DNA from: Sycon ciliatum
Taxonomy: Eukaryota > Porifera > Calcarea > Leucosolenida > Sycettidae
DNA: 64,000 bases
Assembly: GCF_964019385.1 (NCBI RefSeq)
Contig: NC_088654.1
Span: 3,116,550 to 3,180,549 of the forward strand
Direction: 5' to 3'
Under the pieces are notes generated by a model. It made no database searches and was not told the DNA's origin. It worked only from the letters and a program-made list of their open reading frames with translations. Each line of letters begins with the position of its first letter. The first letter of the stretch is position 1. The position numbers and the translations under genes were made by a program. Shown here piece after piece: positions 23,405 to 33,073 of this stretch.

Positions 23405-24704
23405 TACTATTTTATTATTATTATTTTTATTATTTTGCTAGGGTGTTTCCCACAGCCCTATGGTCTTCTTACGGGAGCCCCTAGAAAGGTTAAGCATGAT
23501 CGAATAAATGTGTGATAATCTGTACAAGAACGAACAGTGGAAGGCAGCATGTTCCACTGATCAGAACCTATGTAGCCAAGACGAGAAAAGCAGCTTTAGT
23601 GCAGGCAGAAGGCAAGGCCAGAGTAAAAGAGATTTGGGACCTAGTGACGGCAGTAGTGTGTCCACTAGAGGAGCGGGTATGGCAAATTTCTTTTAGGAGA
23701 GAGCTGCATGTGCCGCTATGGACAGAGCGAAGTACAAGAATAAAAAGGTTCAAATTGACTCGGACGGAAATGTGGGAGAGGTTGTAAAGGCTAAGAATAT
23801 GTGAGGCACTGGTGAAGTTATCGAAACCAAAAACTATTCTTAGGCACCTGTTACATAGCCGGATATACGTATTGAAATAGTAAGAACTAAGGGTGTGGAC
23901 GTAAGCACTGCTTGCATACTCCAATGACGACTGAATGACACTAAGATAAAAGCTATGCCGTGCGTGAAATGGCAAGAGATATCTTGAAATGCGGTAGGCA
24001 CCGAGTTTCCTGTTGACAGACCCAATCAAGCTGTCAATTTGTGACCCAAAAGTCAGGTGCTCGTCAATAACAATGCCAGGATAGCGTGCGGACTGCGCTC
24101 GAAGAACATGGATGCCGTCAATGACGACACTGGCGGAACCAGGCACCGCTGCTGTCTGTCTGTGAGGGAGGAGGAACTTCGTTTTTGCTGGGTTCAGCGT
24201 CATGCGCTTCCCTTTCAGGTAGGCAGACAGCTTGAGCAGATCTCCGTTCAACATTCCTATGACTTCCTCAGCAGTCACCAGCTGCGTACATATTCACATC
24301 ATCCGCAAACTGCAGAACTGTGGAATTGTTCACACAGGAGGGGAGACCACGGACATAGAGGCTGAATAGGACAGGCCCCAAAACAGACCCCTGCGGAACA
24401 CCCTGCGTGCATGGCACGCGTGGCAGGCCCTCTGGTGCAATGAGCTGCTGCGTTCGATCACTCAGGTAACTTTTAAACCATGCCAGAGCCGAGTCACCAA
24501 TCCCACAATCAAATAACTTATTTAACAGCAACTGGTGATTGACGCTATCAAACACTTTCCTGACATCAGCAAGCACTACGCCAACAACCTTCCCATTATC
24601 CAAATCTTTCATCCAGCTATCAATTATAACACAATTGCAACAGTCAGGGCCTCCTTACACGAATGATATCGTCTGTATGCAAATTGCTGGGGTGGAATGT
24701 CAGG
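23405..24704 (-). pseudogene. CR1-like reverse transcriptase fragment inside the palindrome
   Basis: On the minus strand the fragment starts at about 24704 with PPQQFAYRRYHS, shifts frame, then gives ADVRKVFDSVNHQLLLNKL, GVPQGSVLGPVLFSLYV and LQFADDVNMYA, the RT palm motifs with FADD intact. A second frame from 24278 covers the thumb and C terminus (LNPAKTKFLL, YPGIVIDEHLTF, LEYASSAYVHTL). The 3' UTR ends in an (AAT)-rich tail at about 23405-23440. At least two frameshifts and a missing N-terminal half make it a relic. It lies at the axis of the inverted ribozyme-family arms, in the CCTTCCAA/TTGGAAGG hairpin sequence. Confidence 0.85.
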
Positions 24705-24931
24705 ATTCTCTTGGAAGGCTGTTGGAGTGCGCATCCAAGATGCGCTAGAGCTTTTAGCCAGTTAGTTGGAGAACGTCAGTACAGTCGGTCAGTGTCGTGC
24801 AATGTTATCGTATGAGCTGATTGTTTAGTAACTGGTGGTGTTAGTGGACATTATAGCGCAACTTGTAGTTTAGTGGTCTTTTTTTCTTTACTATAAATTT
24901 ATCCTTGGCTCTCCATCTGAGTCCATTCTTG

Positions 24932-24980
24932 CACACCTGATGAGCCGTCCTTATCTATACGGCGAAACGATCGTCGTGTG
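24932..24980 (+). ncRNA. Divergent type I hammerhead ribozyme
   Basis: Stem I 5' CACAC (24932-24936), core CTGATGA (24937-24943), stem II GCCGT/ACGGC (24944-24948, 24959-24963) with a 10-base loop, GAA (24964-24966), stem III ACG-AT-CGT (24967-24974), C17 at 24975, stem I 3' GTGTG (24976-24980). All universally conserved core bases are present. Compared with the array units, stem III is changed from ACGTACGT to ACGATCGT, still self-complementary. The 55 bases upstream are recognisably related to the array unit. Confidence 0.85.
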
Positions 24981-25017
24981 AAACTGCTGCTTGTTACCCG
25001 CTGCTTATTGTCCATTA

Positions 25018-25110
25018 TTATTATTAAATTTTTGATAGGGCAATCCCCACAGGCCTAAGGCCTTCTTACAGGGTACCCTAAATGTGCCAATACAATGTTA
25101 CGGAAGCGAG
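25018..25110 (-). repeat. 3' end of another CR1-like element
   Basis: (ATT)n followed by GATAGGGCAATCCCCACAGG and CTTCTTACAGGG resembles the 3' terminus at 23405-23490 (TAGGGTGTTTCCCACAG, CTTCTTACGGG), in the same orientation. Only the terminal part is recognisable. Confidence 0.55.
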
Positions 25111-25909
25111 AAACAGATGTGCCTAGGCGAATCTAAATTGTCATAGTCTAAGTACAGTACTATTTTACTGAGGCATTCGGTTTTGCAGGATTCTTGTTCG
25201 CATACATGTAGCTTCCCATTTTATTGATCTTCGCATCTTTGAGCCACACAAGTTGTGTGGAATGTTGCTTTGCGTCCTTGAATCGTGGTTTGACCGTATT
25301 GTCCAGTGGTCTTGCCAGTATCGTCATCGACATGCATGAACATTCGCCAACGACGTCCTTCACAGCTGAGACTTTCTGCCTTCATGCTAGGAATCATAAA
25401 GTATCCTTCTAGCGTGCTTGACTACTTGTCAACATTTCCTATTTTGTGCAGGCTCCTTGTTTGTAAATATTTTCTCAAATGTGACTTATAATTATTGCAT
25501 TCCGTGTATTGACGCTATTGTGTTCTATTCCAAGCAATGCTATTGAGGTAGTAAGACACCTCCGATCATCATGAAAATTTGTACACAGCTAGGTCTGGGC
25601 CTTGGCTACTTCATTCCAAAGCAACACTGTTAGTATTTAATCTGCAAGATACCTAAATTGGGAATTATCACTTTGGTTGCTATGGTAACACTCTTCAAGA
25701 AGTATTTCGACGATTTGGTCAACAAAGCCCCATGTTTCTGGGTCAAGTGACACAGATCCTGAAAGCTCTACGCATTCTCTATCATTTGCACATGGCAAAC
25801 CTTTGTCCCCCTTGAACGGGAGCGAAAAGAGCGAATAGCCACTTTTTTGCACCTTGGCCTGTGGACTAAGGGGCGGATGGGGGAGACGGAGCGCTCTGGC
25901 GGGATTTTA

Positions 25910-26125
25910 CCCTACTGTAATTTCACAAATTTTCGGTGTACTTTTATTTTCGGTACTTTCGGTGCGTCTGTTTCATACCTAAAATTTCAATACACCGAAC
26001 AAACACTAACACACATATTCCAATAGGGAACTGCTTCTCTGTACCGAAAATTTCTGTTCACCTAACCTAGCCTGTTGCCCTCGTACCGAAAATATTGGGC
26101 ACCGAACATTTCTGAAATTAGGGTA
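25910..26125. mobile_element. MITE with TACCCTA...TTTTCGGTG ends
   Basis: Left end TACCCTACTGTAATTTCA, right end reverse complement TACCCTAATTTCAGAAAT, both leading into TTCGGTG. The interior is AT-rich and repeats the word ACCGAA. 216 bp, non-coding. Confidence 0.6.
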
Positions 26126-26508
26126 CTCTTGGTTATACCCAGAAGGCTGCGCTTGCGCAGTGTAGTTCTCCTAGTCGTTCTCCTTACAGAGTTCTCCTAG
26201 TAGTTCTCACAGTTGTTCTTCTTGTCCTCCGAGTTGTCTTCTCCTTGTAATTGCCTCTATCCTCTACTTTAGTCCTCTTTGTGCTAAGTTAATATAACTA
26301 TTATAACAACCCACAATTCCGTGCAGTATAAAGAGTGTGATAAAGTAGTTGTAGAGTAGATCAATATAGAGTACCGTAGTTCCAGTAAGATACCCATATA
26401 TAGACGGCGTAGGTCAGAAGTTCCTGCTGATGACAAATCTCTTGTCGACACAACTTTTGCGTCTCTTTGTGATAACAATAGAAGTAAATAAGTAAGGCTG
26501 ATAGTTGG

Positions 26509-26960
26509 TTGGAATCCATTCTGCCTTGGGGTGATGCTGATTGTCAATCTGGAGAATATGATATGGGTTCAACTGTTGAGTATGAGATGCTAGCAGACAC
26601 TTCGCTGGGTGCCCCTTACTCCGCATGCACGGAATGTTGTGATGACGGCTCGGGCGCGCATATCCCACTTTTAGAAAAGTTTGAAGAAGAGGATGAACCT
26701 CTTCTTCCCTTTGCGCCTCCGGGAATCCATCATAACACCCATAATTTTTTAGCTATTCAAGTGTTGATGGATCAAAATGCGGATGACACACTTGTTTTGC
26801 CCTTTGTCTTCGCGCTTGATACAACGCCCGTGTTGCAAGCTGTAAATGCTCTCCACGAAGAAGATACATGTACTGATGATGAATACCTCGACCTGACCAT
26901 CCCTAATGTTTCTGCCCGTTCAAGTGGTTTTTACGTTTCGGGTACCTTTAACTTTCCTAA
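26509..26960 (+). CDS. Uncharacterised acidic ORF, interrupted by a MITE
   Basis: An open plus frame of about 150 codons, acidic and Cys-containing (ACTECCDDGSG, KFEEEDEPLLPFAPP, LHEEDTCTDDEYLDLTIP). The first in-frame ATG is at 26563; the frame may begin as an exon. A 360-bp MITE enters at 26961. Removing it, the frame continues FNFPKAVITPRSPTPESR for about 17 residues to a stop. No family recognised; it may be the remains of a host or transposon gene. Confidence 0.35.
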
Positions 26961-27320
26961 TAGGCCATTCACACGACGGGCAAACTTACTTTTATCGTAC
27001 TGTTTCCAAGGATATTTACTCGGATACGATAAACTTGGACACACGCGAGCAACTGATTTTTTATCTTGGCCGAGGCCCTTTTGCTCGCGATCATCTTTGC
27101 ACGCCAGGAAAAGTGTCGGTTGTTGAAAGTGCGTACTGCAAATGCAGTGCATGAACAAGGGAAAATTCAAAATTGAACATTTCACGGCATTTTCAGGAGG
27201 TCACTATGGATACATTGACGGTTGCAAAGTTTGCCCAGCACCGTGTGAACTGGATCACGGTTTGCCAGTGTTATCTTGGTCACACACGTGCAAGTGTTTA
27301 CACGTCGTGTGAATGGCCTA
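26961..27320. mobile_element. MITE, TIR TAGGCCATTCACACGACG, TSD TAA
   Basis: Inverted ends TAGGCCATTCACACGACG (26961) and its complement ending at 27320, with TAA on both sides (26958-26960, 27321-27323). The 3-bp TAA target suits PIF/Harbinger-type MITEs. Any coding frames inside are incidental. Confidence 0.8.
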
Positions 27321-27323
27321 TAA

Positions 27324-29269
27324 GGCCGTCATCACACCACGTTCTCCGACTCCCGAGTCCCGTTTACGTCTACGTCTATGGTGAAAAAACCAAAACGGGT
27401 GGTCGTGTCATCAGACAGGCACAGTTCTTGACGCGTACACGCAGTCAGGTTTTGTGGAGAAATTTGAACCCACGTACAGGGTCGCTCGGAAAAAGGCTGG
27501 GGGAGATACGCACGTTCAAACGCCCCACGTGCCCTTTGCTAGGTTACGACCAATCAGCAGCCTCGGAGAGCGGGCTTTGATATTCCATCAAAGCCCGCTG
27601 TCATTGAAAACCTGTACGAGAAAACCATCAAAGCCCGCTGCCATTGGCAACTGTACGACAAAACCATCAAAGCCCTGATCATGCCCAATCTCAGTCTGTT
27701 CAAGGTGATCTGGCTATAAGAACAAGAAACCGATAGGGGTGGTCAGGGGCGTACGCCGCTCGCCTCCAGGAGTGGTTCCCATGCCAACTGATGAACCAAC
27801 ATTACACACAATTGAAGTGCTGTTTTTCGTACCCCACAGAGTTTCTGCATATTCTCCTCAGACTAGGTGAAATTGACATCCACGAGCTGCTGGACGATGT
27901 CATTGCTACGCATTTATGATTTTAAAAGACTGAACTTTTCCCCGTTTTATGGATGTTTTGTTCAGCATGACGACTGCATGCAGTGTTGAAAGCTGCCTAA
28001 GTTTCGAATCATCTGGAGCAAACATCACACAGGGCAAGCAGAAGACACCATCGCATGCCTGTCAAAAGACTATCCAGGGTAACTCCTCCAACAAGGATAG
28101 TTGAAAGTGGCGCTGTTTGCCATCCATCTGGACACGCACAGGAAATGAAATCCTTCGCCTGCGGTGGCGCACAATGATTGTCGATGACGGAAATCTTTTC
28201 CGTGTCCAGCAAATTTCGGGGGACTGGATTCCACTGTGGACGTTGACTTTCAGAATCTCCCTTCCAACACACTCCCATGTCATTGAAGTAAGTTTCGGAT
28301 GATCCAGCAGCTTCCAACAACGGTCGCTCTACAGCTTCGCCGATCATTTCTTCCTCAGCGCTGCTCGTTGCATGCATACTTCACTTGCAAGTCAGGTGCG
28401 TCTGCATTCTCAACTATCGCTTGACCTTCGCCACTAGCACTGGCTACACGCTTTGCCTGCAGCTCAAAATAGCTCTGAATAGAGCGCTGGCCCTTTGGAT
28501 GCCGACGCTTCATTTTTCTTTTCCACAAAGCGAAAGCATCGTCAAAACACGACCAAGTTTGTCAAAACAAACTCCAAAAGAAAATTTGACTCTGAGGTCG
28601 AGGAATCCGGCGATGTAACTAGACTACCGGTAGAGACTTTGTTGAACCCATGGCCCAGTTCAGTACGCTGTGTCACACTCCCAGCACCACTTTCACACCT
28701 GGGCTAGTCATCGTCCTCGGACCGTCAGGCGGACTCCAGACATGCACTGCATGCACTTGCACTGTGAGTCTGTGAGCGCTATACTATTACTAGCGCTGGG
28801 CCTGGATCAAACTCTGTACCCATATCGAATTTTTTTTACTGGTTCCCGGGCATCCCGGGAACCGCCCTATGTACGCCCCTGCTGGTGGTCGGGGATGCGG
28901 TGGCTCTCAACTTGTGGAGTTGGAAATCTAGCTCCAGCACCGCAGAACTCTCAGCAGTATGCAGCGTGAGCAAGGCGTGTATGGTGGAAGTGAAAATACT
29001 TCCGTAACGCTTCAGCCACGTCTGGCTCTTGTAACGTAGTCCTGAGAAATTTCTCACGAAACAGGTTTTTCGTCCACTGACATTACTTTCCCTTTGCTGT
29101 AATCTCTGTGTGAAACTTACGAACGGGATGAAAACGACATGCACTTTAGACTTCAGGCTGCTCTGAAATCCCAAAGGAAAGGCCGACATTGTCCACACTC
29201 GAGATCACCCAAAGAATGAAGCGAGTTTGATTCAAAATCAAAAAAAATGTTGGGGATCGTCAGAAGCAT
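27324..29269. other. No gene recognised; small hairpin
   Basis: 27571-27599 is a hairpin (AGCGGGCTTTGAT / ATCAAAGCCCGCT), preceded by CCAATCAGCAGC and followed by two more ATCAAAGCCC words. Frames at 28009-28377 (minus, 122 codons) and 28495-28707 (plus, 70 codons) show no known motif. Confidence 0.4.
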
Positions 29270-29272
29270 ATT

Positions 29273-29394
29273 CAAGCGAGGTACAGTGGGGCTTGAAGAC
29301 TGATCAAAGCCCTCGGGCCCAGCCCTTGGGCCTACGGCCCTCGGGCTGGACCCTTGGGCTTTGATCAGCCATCAAGCCCTCTGTACCTCGCTTG
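29273..29394. mobile_element. 122-bp foldback MITE, TSD ATT
   Basis: Ends CAAGCGAGGTACAG and its complement; arms of about 53 bp with high identity around a short CCTACGG centre. Flanked by ATT (29270-29272, 29395-29397). Confidence 0.75.
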
Positions 29395-29566
29395 ATTATC
29401 TACTTCATACAAAAAGTCGTATACCCCCCCCCCCCCTCTCCATACCACGTCCACGTCTCCCGTTTCCTCTGCTCCCGTTTTCACCCCGTATACGGATCAT
29501 CATAACAACCGACCAAAAACTCCTTACGTGGACGTAGACGCAGGGCTTTGTACCATGGTGTGATGA

Positions 29567-29924
29567 CAGCCTAATCCAGATGCTAGTGCAACCACTCCTG
29601 TTCATGTCAGCCGTATCCTTGTTGATACGAGTGCCGCAGTTTCACTCGTGAAAGAGAGTGTCCTAAAACAGTCTGATGTTCATCCAGACTCCCACAGTGC
29701 TGAAGACGTATTTGGTGTAAGACGTCTGTATTCTGCAGAGGGCCGCCCCATGGAATTTTCGGGAGCCGTGACCTTTACCCTGCAGTTGGACCATTCCAGA
29801 ACCCCTTTACAACTTTCAGCTATCATAGCCCCCAATTTGCATGAAGACCTTTTGTTGGGCCCAGACGTCCTAGTGAAATGTGGCATAGTTTTAAACTTGA
29901 GTAAGTGTACGATGACCTGGAGTT
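29567..29924 (+). pseudogene. Retroviral-type aspartic protease fragment of an LTR retrotransposon
   Basis: The plus frame encodes RILVDTSAAVSLV at about 29612, LYSAEGRPMEFSG in the middle, and HEDLLLGPDVLVKCGIVLNL near the end. This is the order of a Gypsy-type pol protease: active-site D-T-G-A-like loop, flap-side glycine, then LLGxDxL. The active-site triplet reads DTS instead of the usual DTG/DSG. In the element class it would mature Gag-Pol. No Gag, RT or integrase is next to it. An in-frame TGA lies just upstream, and the 3' side is cut at about 29925 by the tail of a CR1-like fragment. It is a relic. Confidence 0.7.
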
Positions 29925-30120
29925 GTTGTTGTTTATTTATTTTACTTCGCATGGCAAACGGGCAGTTCTACCCAATATTATGGAAGCGATGACAACCAGT
30001 AAGAAGAGTCAGACATGAAGAGAAAAATAAATGAAAATAAAAATACGAAAATGGAAGTAGCAATGAGGGGAGACAGGGTCAAGACGAGGAGAAAAAAATG
30101 GATCTCAAATTTACAAGTCG
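29925..30120 (-). repeat. 3' fragment of a CR1-like element with (AAC)n tail
   Basis: TTGTTGTTG then TTTATTTATTTTACTTCGCA and CAAACGGGCAG.TCT.CCCAAT match 60065-60122. The CR1-like tail points into the protease fragment. The coding part is missing. Confidence 0.6.
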
Positions 30121-30126
30121 GGTCAT

Positions 30127-30171
30127 CGTAGCACGATTCTATCGAGCCTCATCAGCAGGTTACGAAAGCCA
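30127..30171. repeat. 45-bp repeat shared with 36938-36981
   Basis: GATTCTATCGAGCCTCATCA and GCAGGTTACGAAAGCCATTA are the same at both loci except for a base or two. At 36938 it abuts the AT microsatellite tail of RT copy 2. Confidence 0.75.
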
Positions 30172-30204
30172 TTACATTTAATTCACGGACAGATATTATG
30201 GACT

Positions 30205-30549
30205 TCATACAGTCGCCCCCCGCAGTGTACCGCAAGCACGAAAAGGAAAAGAGAAGAAGTTATGAGAGAAGAGTCGTTGAGGTAGAGCATGGATCATTCA
30301 TCTCGGTCGTGCTCAGCACTACAGGTGGTCATGGCAAGGCAGCTGGCAATCTCTAAGCTCGGATTGCATTCATGTTGGCCGATAAGAGGTCCGAGCCTTT
30401 CTCTATCGTCATGGCATACATCCGCACTCAACTGTTTTTTGCACTGGTCAATGCCGCAGTCACAGCCATGAGAGGTCATCGGCACAAAGCGTCAAGAATC
30501 AACGGCTGCCCTTCGATCACGTTAGCAGTGGCAGAATGCAGCATGTAAT
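30205..30549 (+). pseudogene. C-terminal endonuclease-like domain of a non-LTR element (copy B)
   Basis: The plus frame gives VYRKHEKEKRRSYERRVVEV, HGSFISVVLSTTGGHGKAAG, an in-frame TAA, then ARIAFMLADKRSEPFSIVMA, LFFALVNAAVTAMRGHR and a TAA at 30547. It aligns with the last 105 residues of the copy at 51108 and with 1245-1690. The nuclease-like core upstream (RLDV...IDVRVF) is absent here. Dead fragment. Confidence 0.75.
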
Positions 30550-31231
30550 GGTCAATCCTTGACTTAATTTGGTAATCGTTTTAGTACCTCGAACCCCGTG
30601 CTGAGTTTGATACGGTTTCTGGTATCTTGGCCGTAGACTACTACGCATACTGCTTCTAGCGGTTTCTTTGCATTTTACTGATTGATTACTAGTATACTGT
30701 ATTTTTCTGAAATTTCACGTCGGTGTGGCAAAAAAAAAAACTTCATACAGTCATACAGCCATTCCAGAGTCGGCAGCTGGCGAGAAGCGGTCAGCATGCG
30801 CCAGAAGCACTGTGGGCCAGGGGGAGGGGAAGGTTGCGTCTCAATTGACCTCGAGTGGTCATGCCTGTCGGCGGGCCTTGCAATACAATTCGGGATGACA
30901 ACAGCTCATTGACGAGTTCTAAATACAGAGCGTGACCAACACGAAAGCTAAGCTCACATTCGATGGGGCGCAAAGGGACGCGACGTAAGGATTGACGGGA
31001 ACCGACGGAACGGTTATGACGCCGACAGACAGCGTCCAATGTGAACACCAGGAACAGGAACGCAACCGTTCTACCCTACAGATTGGGAAGCAAGGCGAAG
31101 AGTTGGATCAGTTCAACTTTTCAGACCGTAGACGGGAACGCAAGCGTACAAAACAACTGTATTCGAGTGTGAACAGGAGATGTGTCGTGCGCTGATCCCT
31201 CCCGATGCGCACTACAGCACACGTAGGTTTC
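30550..31231. other. No gene recognised
   Basis: No supported frame. An A-run at about 30730 and a few GGAACCGACGG-type words only. Confidence 0.35.
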
Positions 31232-31483
31232 TTAAAGGGGAACTCCACGAAAAAATGAAAATTTGATAGCCGGTAGAGTTTCGGGCACTGAGTCGAATGG
31301 TCTTGGTCCGAAGTCTCTACGAGAAAGCGTTCTTGAGATATTTCAAATTTAGCCACGCCCCATACCAATGTAGGTGTGACGTCATTGTGGCATGGTGCGA
31401 AAATACTTGGATTTTGAATCTCACTTTCTTTAGGACGAAAGTCACTTCAGAAAGTAGTTTGCCAAGTCGCCTGAGCCGCTGCA

Positions 31484-31679
31484 ATGCCAAATTGTTGTGT
31501 TGTTGGTTGTGCCAGTATCATATCATCATCCTGGGGTTAGTTTTCTCAGATTCCCAAAGGATGGAGACCTGGCAAAGCGCCGAGATGTTGCAATGCGTCG
31601 TGAAATTTTCAAGCCTATTTTCGCAGCACGAGCTATGTTTGCTCGCTGCATTTATGATCCAGAGGGACTTGAGAGCTGA
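31484..31679 (+). pseudogene. THAP zinc-finger domain (N-terminal part of transposase gene)
   Basis: ATG at 31484 gives MPNCCVVGCASIISSSWG and meets a stop. Shifting frame gives GVSFLRFPKDGDLAKRRD, AMRREIF and FARCIYDPEGLES. The MPxxCxxxGC start and SFxRFP block are diagnostic of THAP C2CH fingers. In the C-x2-H position the sequence reads CIYDPE, so the zinc-binding His is lost, and one frameshift splits the domain. In active elements it binds transposon ends. Confidence 0.7.
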
Positions 31680-32703
31680 GTTTTGACGAGTACGCCGTCC
31701 AGGAAAGCCCTCATCAGTGTACCAGTGCCCTCCGAACCGTGAGCCTCCAGCAAAGCGAACTCAACAAGCTGCAGCTGAGAAAGCAGGGCGAGATACGTTC
31801 CATCAGGATCAGAAGAGTACATCACCCCATCAACTCCTACTGCAGCTAGCTGATGAACGATATTACCCCAGTAACCTTGCGCATACCAGTACGCAAACTG
31901 TGCACATCTGTCATCAACTGGGACGCAAACAGACAGACCCCCAGCTCAGCAAGTACGAAGGTTACAGAACTGTTTGCTTGTGATGTGCAGGCAGCATGCA
32001 CGACGAACTGTCTCACCAATCCTGCCAAACTGAACCAGTGTAAGTTGATTGCGTGGATATGTCTCTATTTATAACAGCTACCCTACTTCTAGGCATGGTT
32101 GCATGAATATCATATCACTCAGAGCAGTTGTTAAAAGTCTGGACAGCCTAAGAATAGTGCAAGGCGAAACAAAAATTTATTACACTCCGAGTTCCACGCT
32201 TGCGGGATCACCATGCCAAAATTTTTTTAATTTCGGACAAGGAATGGGTTCTGGTTGTATGCGAAAGAAAAGTAAGTGAAGACCTATTGTGCAAGGAATA
32301 CAGTGGGAACTACACATATTATACACATGCACTCACACCTTCACCCACATGCGCGCGCGCGTGTGCACACACACAAACACAACAACACGCACACATACGC
32401 ACCCACATACTCAAACTCCATCGCACGCACGCTAGCCTAAGGATAGTACATATGCTGTAGTAGTGGTGTACTTAGTGAAATGACTATGATTGTGTACATC
32501 TAATGACGCCGCCTCTCCACGCCAGAAGACAACAAACATCTGCTGAACATTTTTGCTCCCGTCTCTTATGGGCAACACAGGGAATGAAACGAACAATGCA
32601 ATTGAGAACAAGAGTTGTCCTGTACGGTGAAGTTTCCATTTTCCCATACAGGAGTATATTGTCTAAGCAAGTGTGTTTTCTCCACATTCTTTTTGCCATG
32701 CAG

Positions 32704-33073
32704 GTATATCACAGTGTCATGCCAAACTACATTCTCAAACGCATTCGTTTCTCAATTCTGGGGATGATTGGACACGCACATCTCGCAGCTCTTGACGACG
32801 TCAATGTCAGCCGTCGTCACAGCACAACCAAAAAGACCGCTATATGAAGGTATAAGTCCAGTTCTCAAAGCATAAAGAAGACTGTGGCGAAATAGAAAAT
32901 TATACGACAGAAAGAGCTATGAGTATGTTGACAAGCTCATGTTTGAGGTGGTAGCGGTTGCAAATGGCAACCTCGATGTTCCTGCCTTGGAGAAGCGTGT
33001 TTCCCTGCCAAATTCCAGGTGGAAGCCTCCTGAGAAGGCTGAGGTGGTGCAGGATTTGGATATCTTTGCCTGA
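32704..33073 (+). pseudogene. Kolobok-type transposase C-terminal exon, degraded
   Basis: A splice acceptor TTTTTGCCATGCAG precedes VYHSVMPNYILKRIRFS, ILGMIGHAHLAALDDVNVS and RRHSTTKK. After stops and frame changes the next readable part is RKSYEYVDKLMFEVVAVANG, ending KRVSLPNSRWKPP and a TGA at 33071. The pattern YHxxxxxYxxKRxxFxxxGMxxRxxLAxLD followed by KxYxYVDxLM is what I know from Kolobok-like transposases. At least two lesions. Confidence 0.65.

Larger units (their letters stand above)
22641..25869. mobile_element. Palindromic TIR element, TAGTCC-type ends, 3-bp TSD AGG
   Basis: Outer arms 22641-23100 and 25405-25869 are inverted repeats of about 460 bp with high identity, starting TAGTCCACAAGCCAAGGTGC and TAGTCCACAGGCCAAGGTGC. 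AGG flanks both ends (22638-22640, 25870-25872). The arms continue inward as 23145-23405 against 24705-24925, which are diverged head-to-head pieces of the hammerhead-repeat family. The right side carries an extra insertion at about 24990-25400. An RT fragment lies at the centre. It shares terminal motif and TSD length with the element at 53102-55682. Confidence 0.8.

Noticed and set aside
23405..24704. Penelope-type RT as the partner of the hammerhead units
   Set aside because: The motifs (GVPQGSVLGPVLF, FADD, thumb) are CR1/Jockey-like, and no GIY-YIG nuclease is seen.
26420..26460. CTGATGA at 26427, also near 31707 (minus), 31848, 35769 and 63078
   Set aside because: No stem II plus GAA/stem III follows in the correct spacing; chance 7-mers.
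30127..30171. CTGATGAG on the minus strand here and at 36938-36981, as a further hammerhead
   Set aside because: It is conserved between the two copies, but no GAAA follows a stem II and no stem I partner is found.
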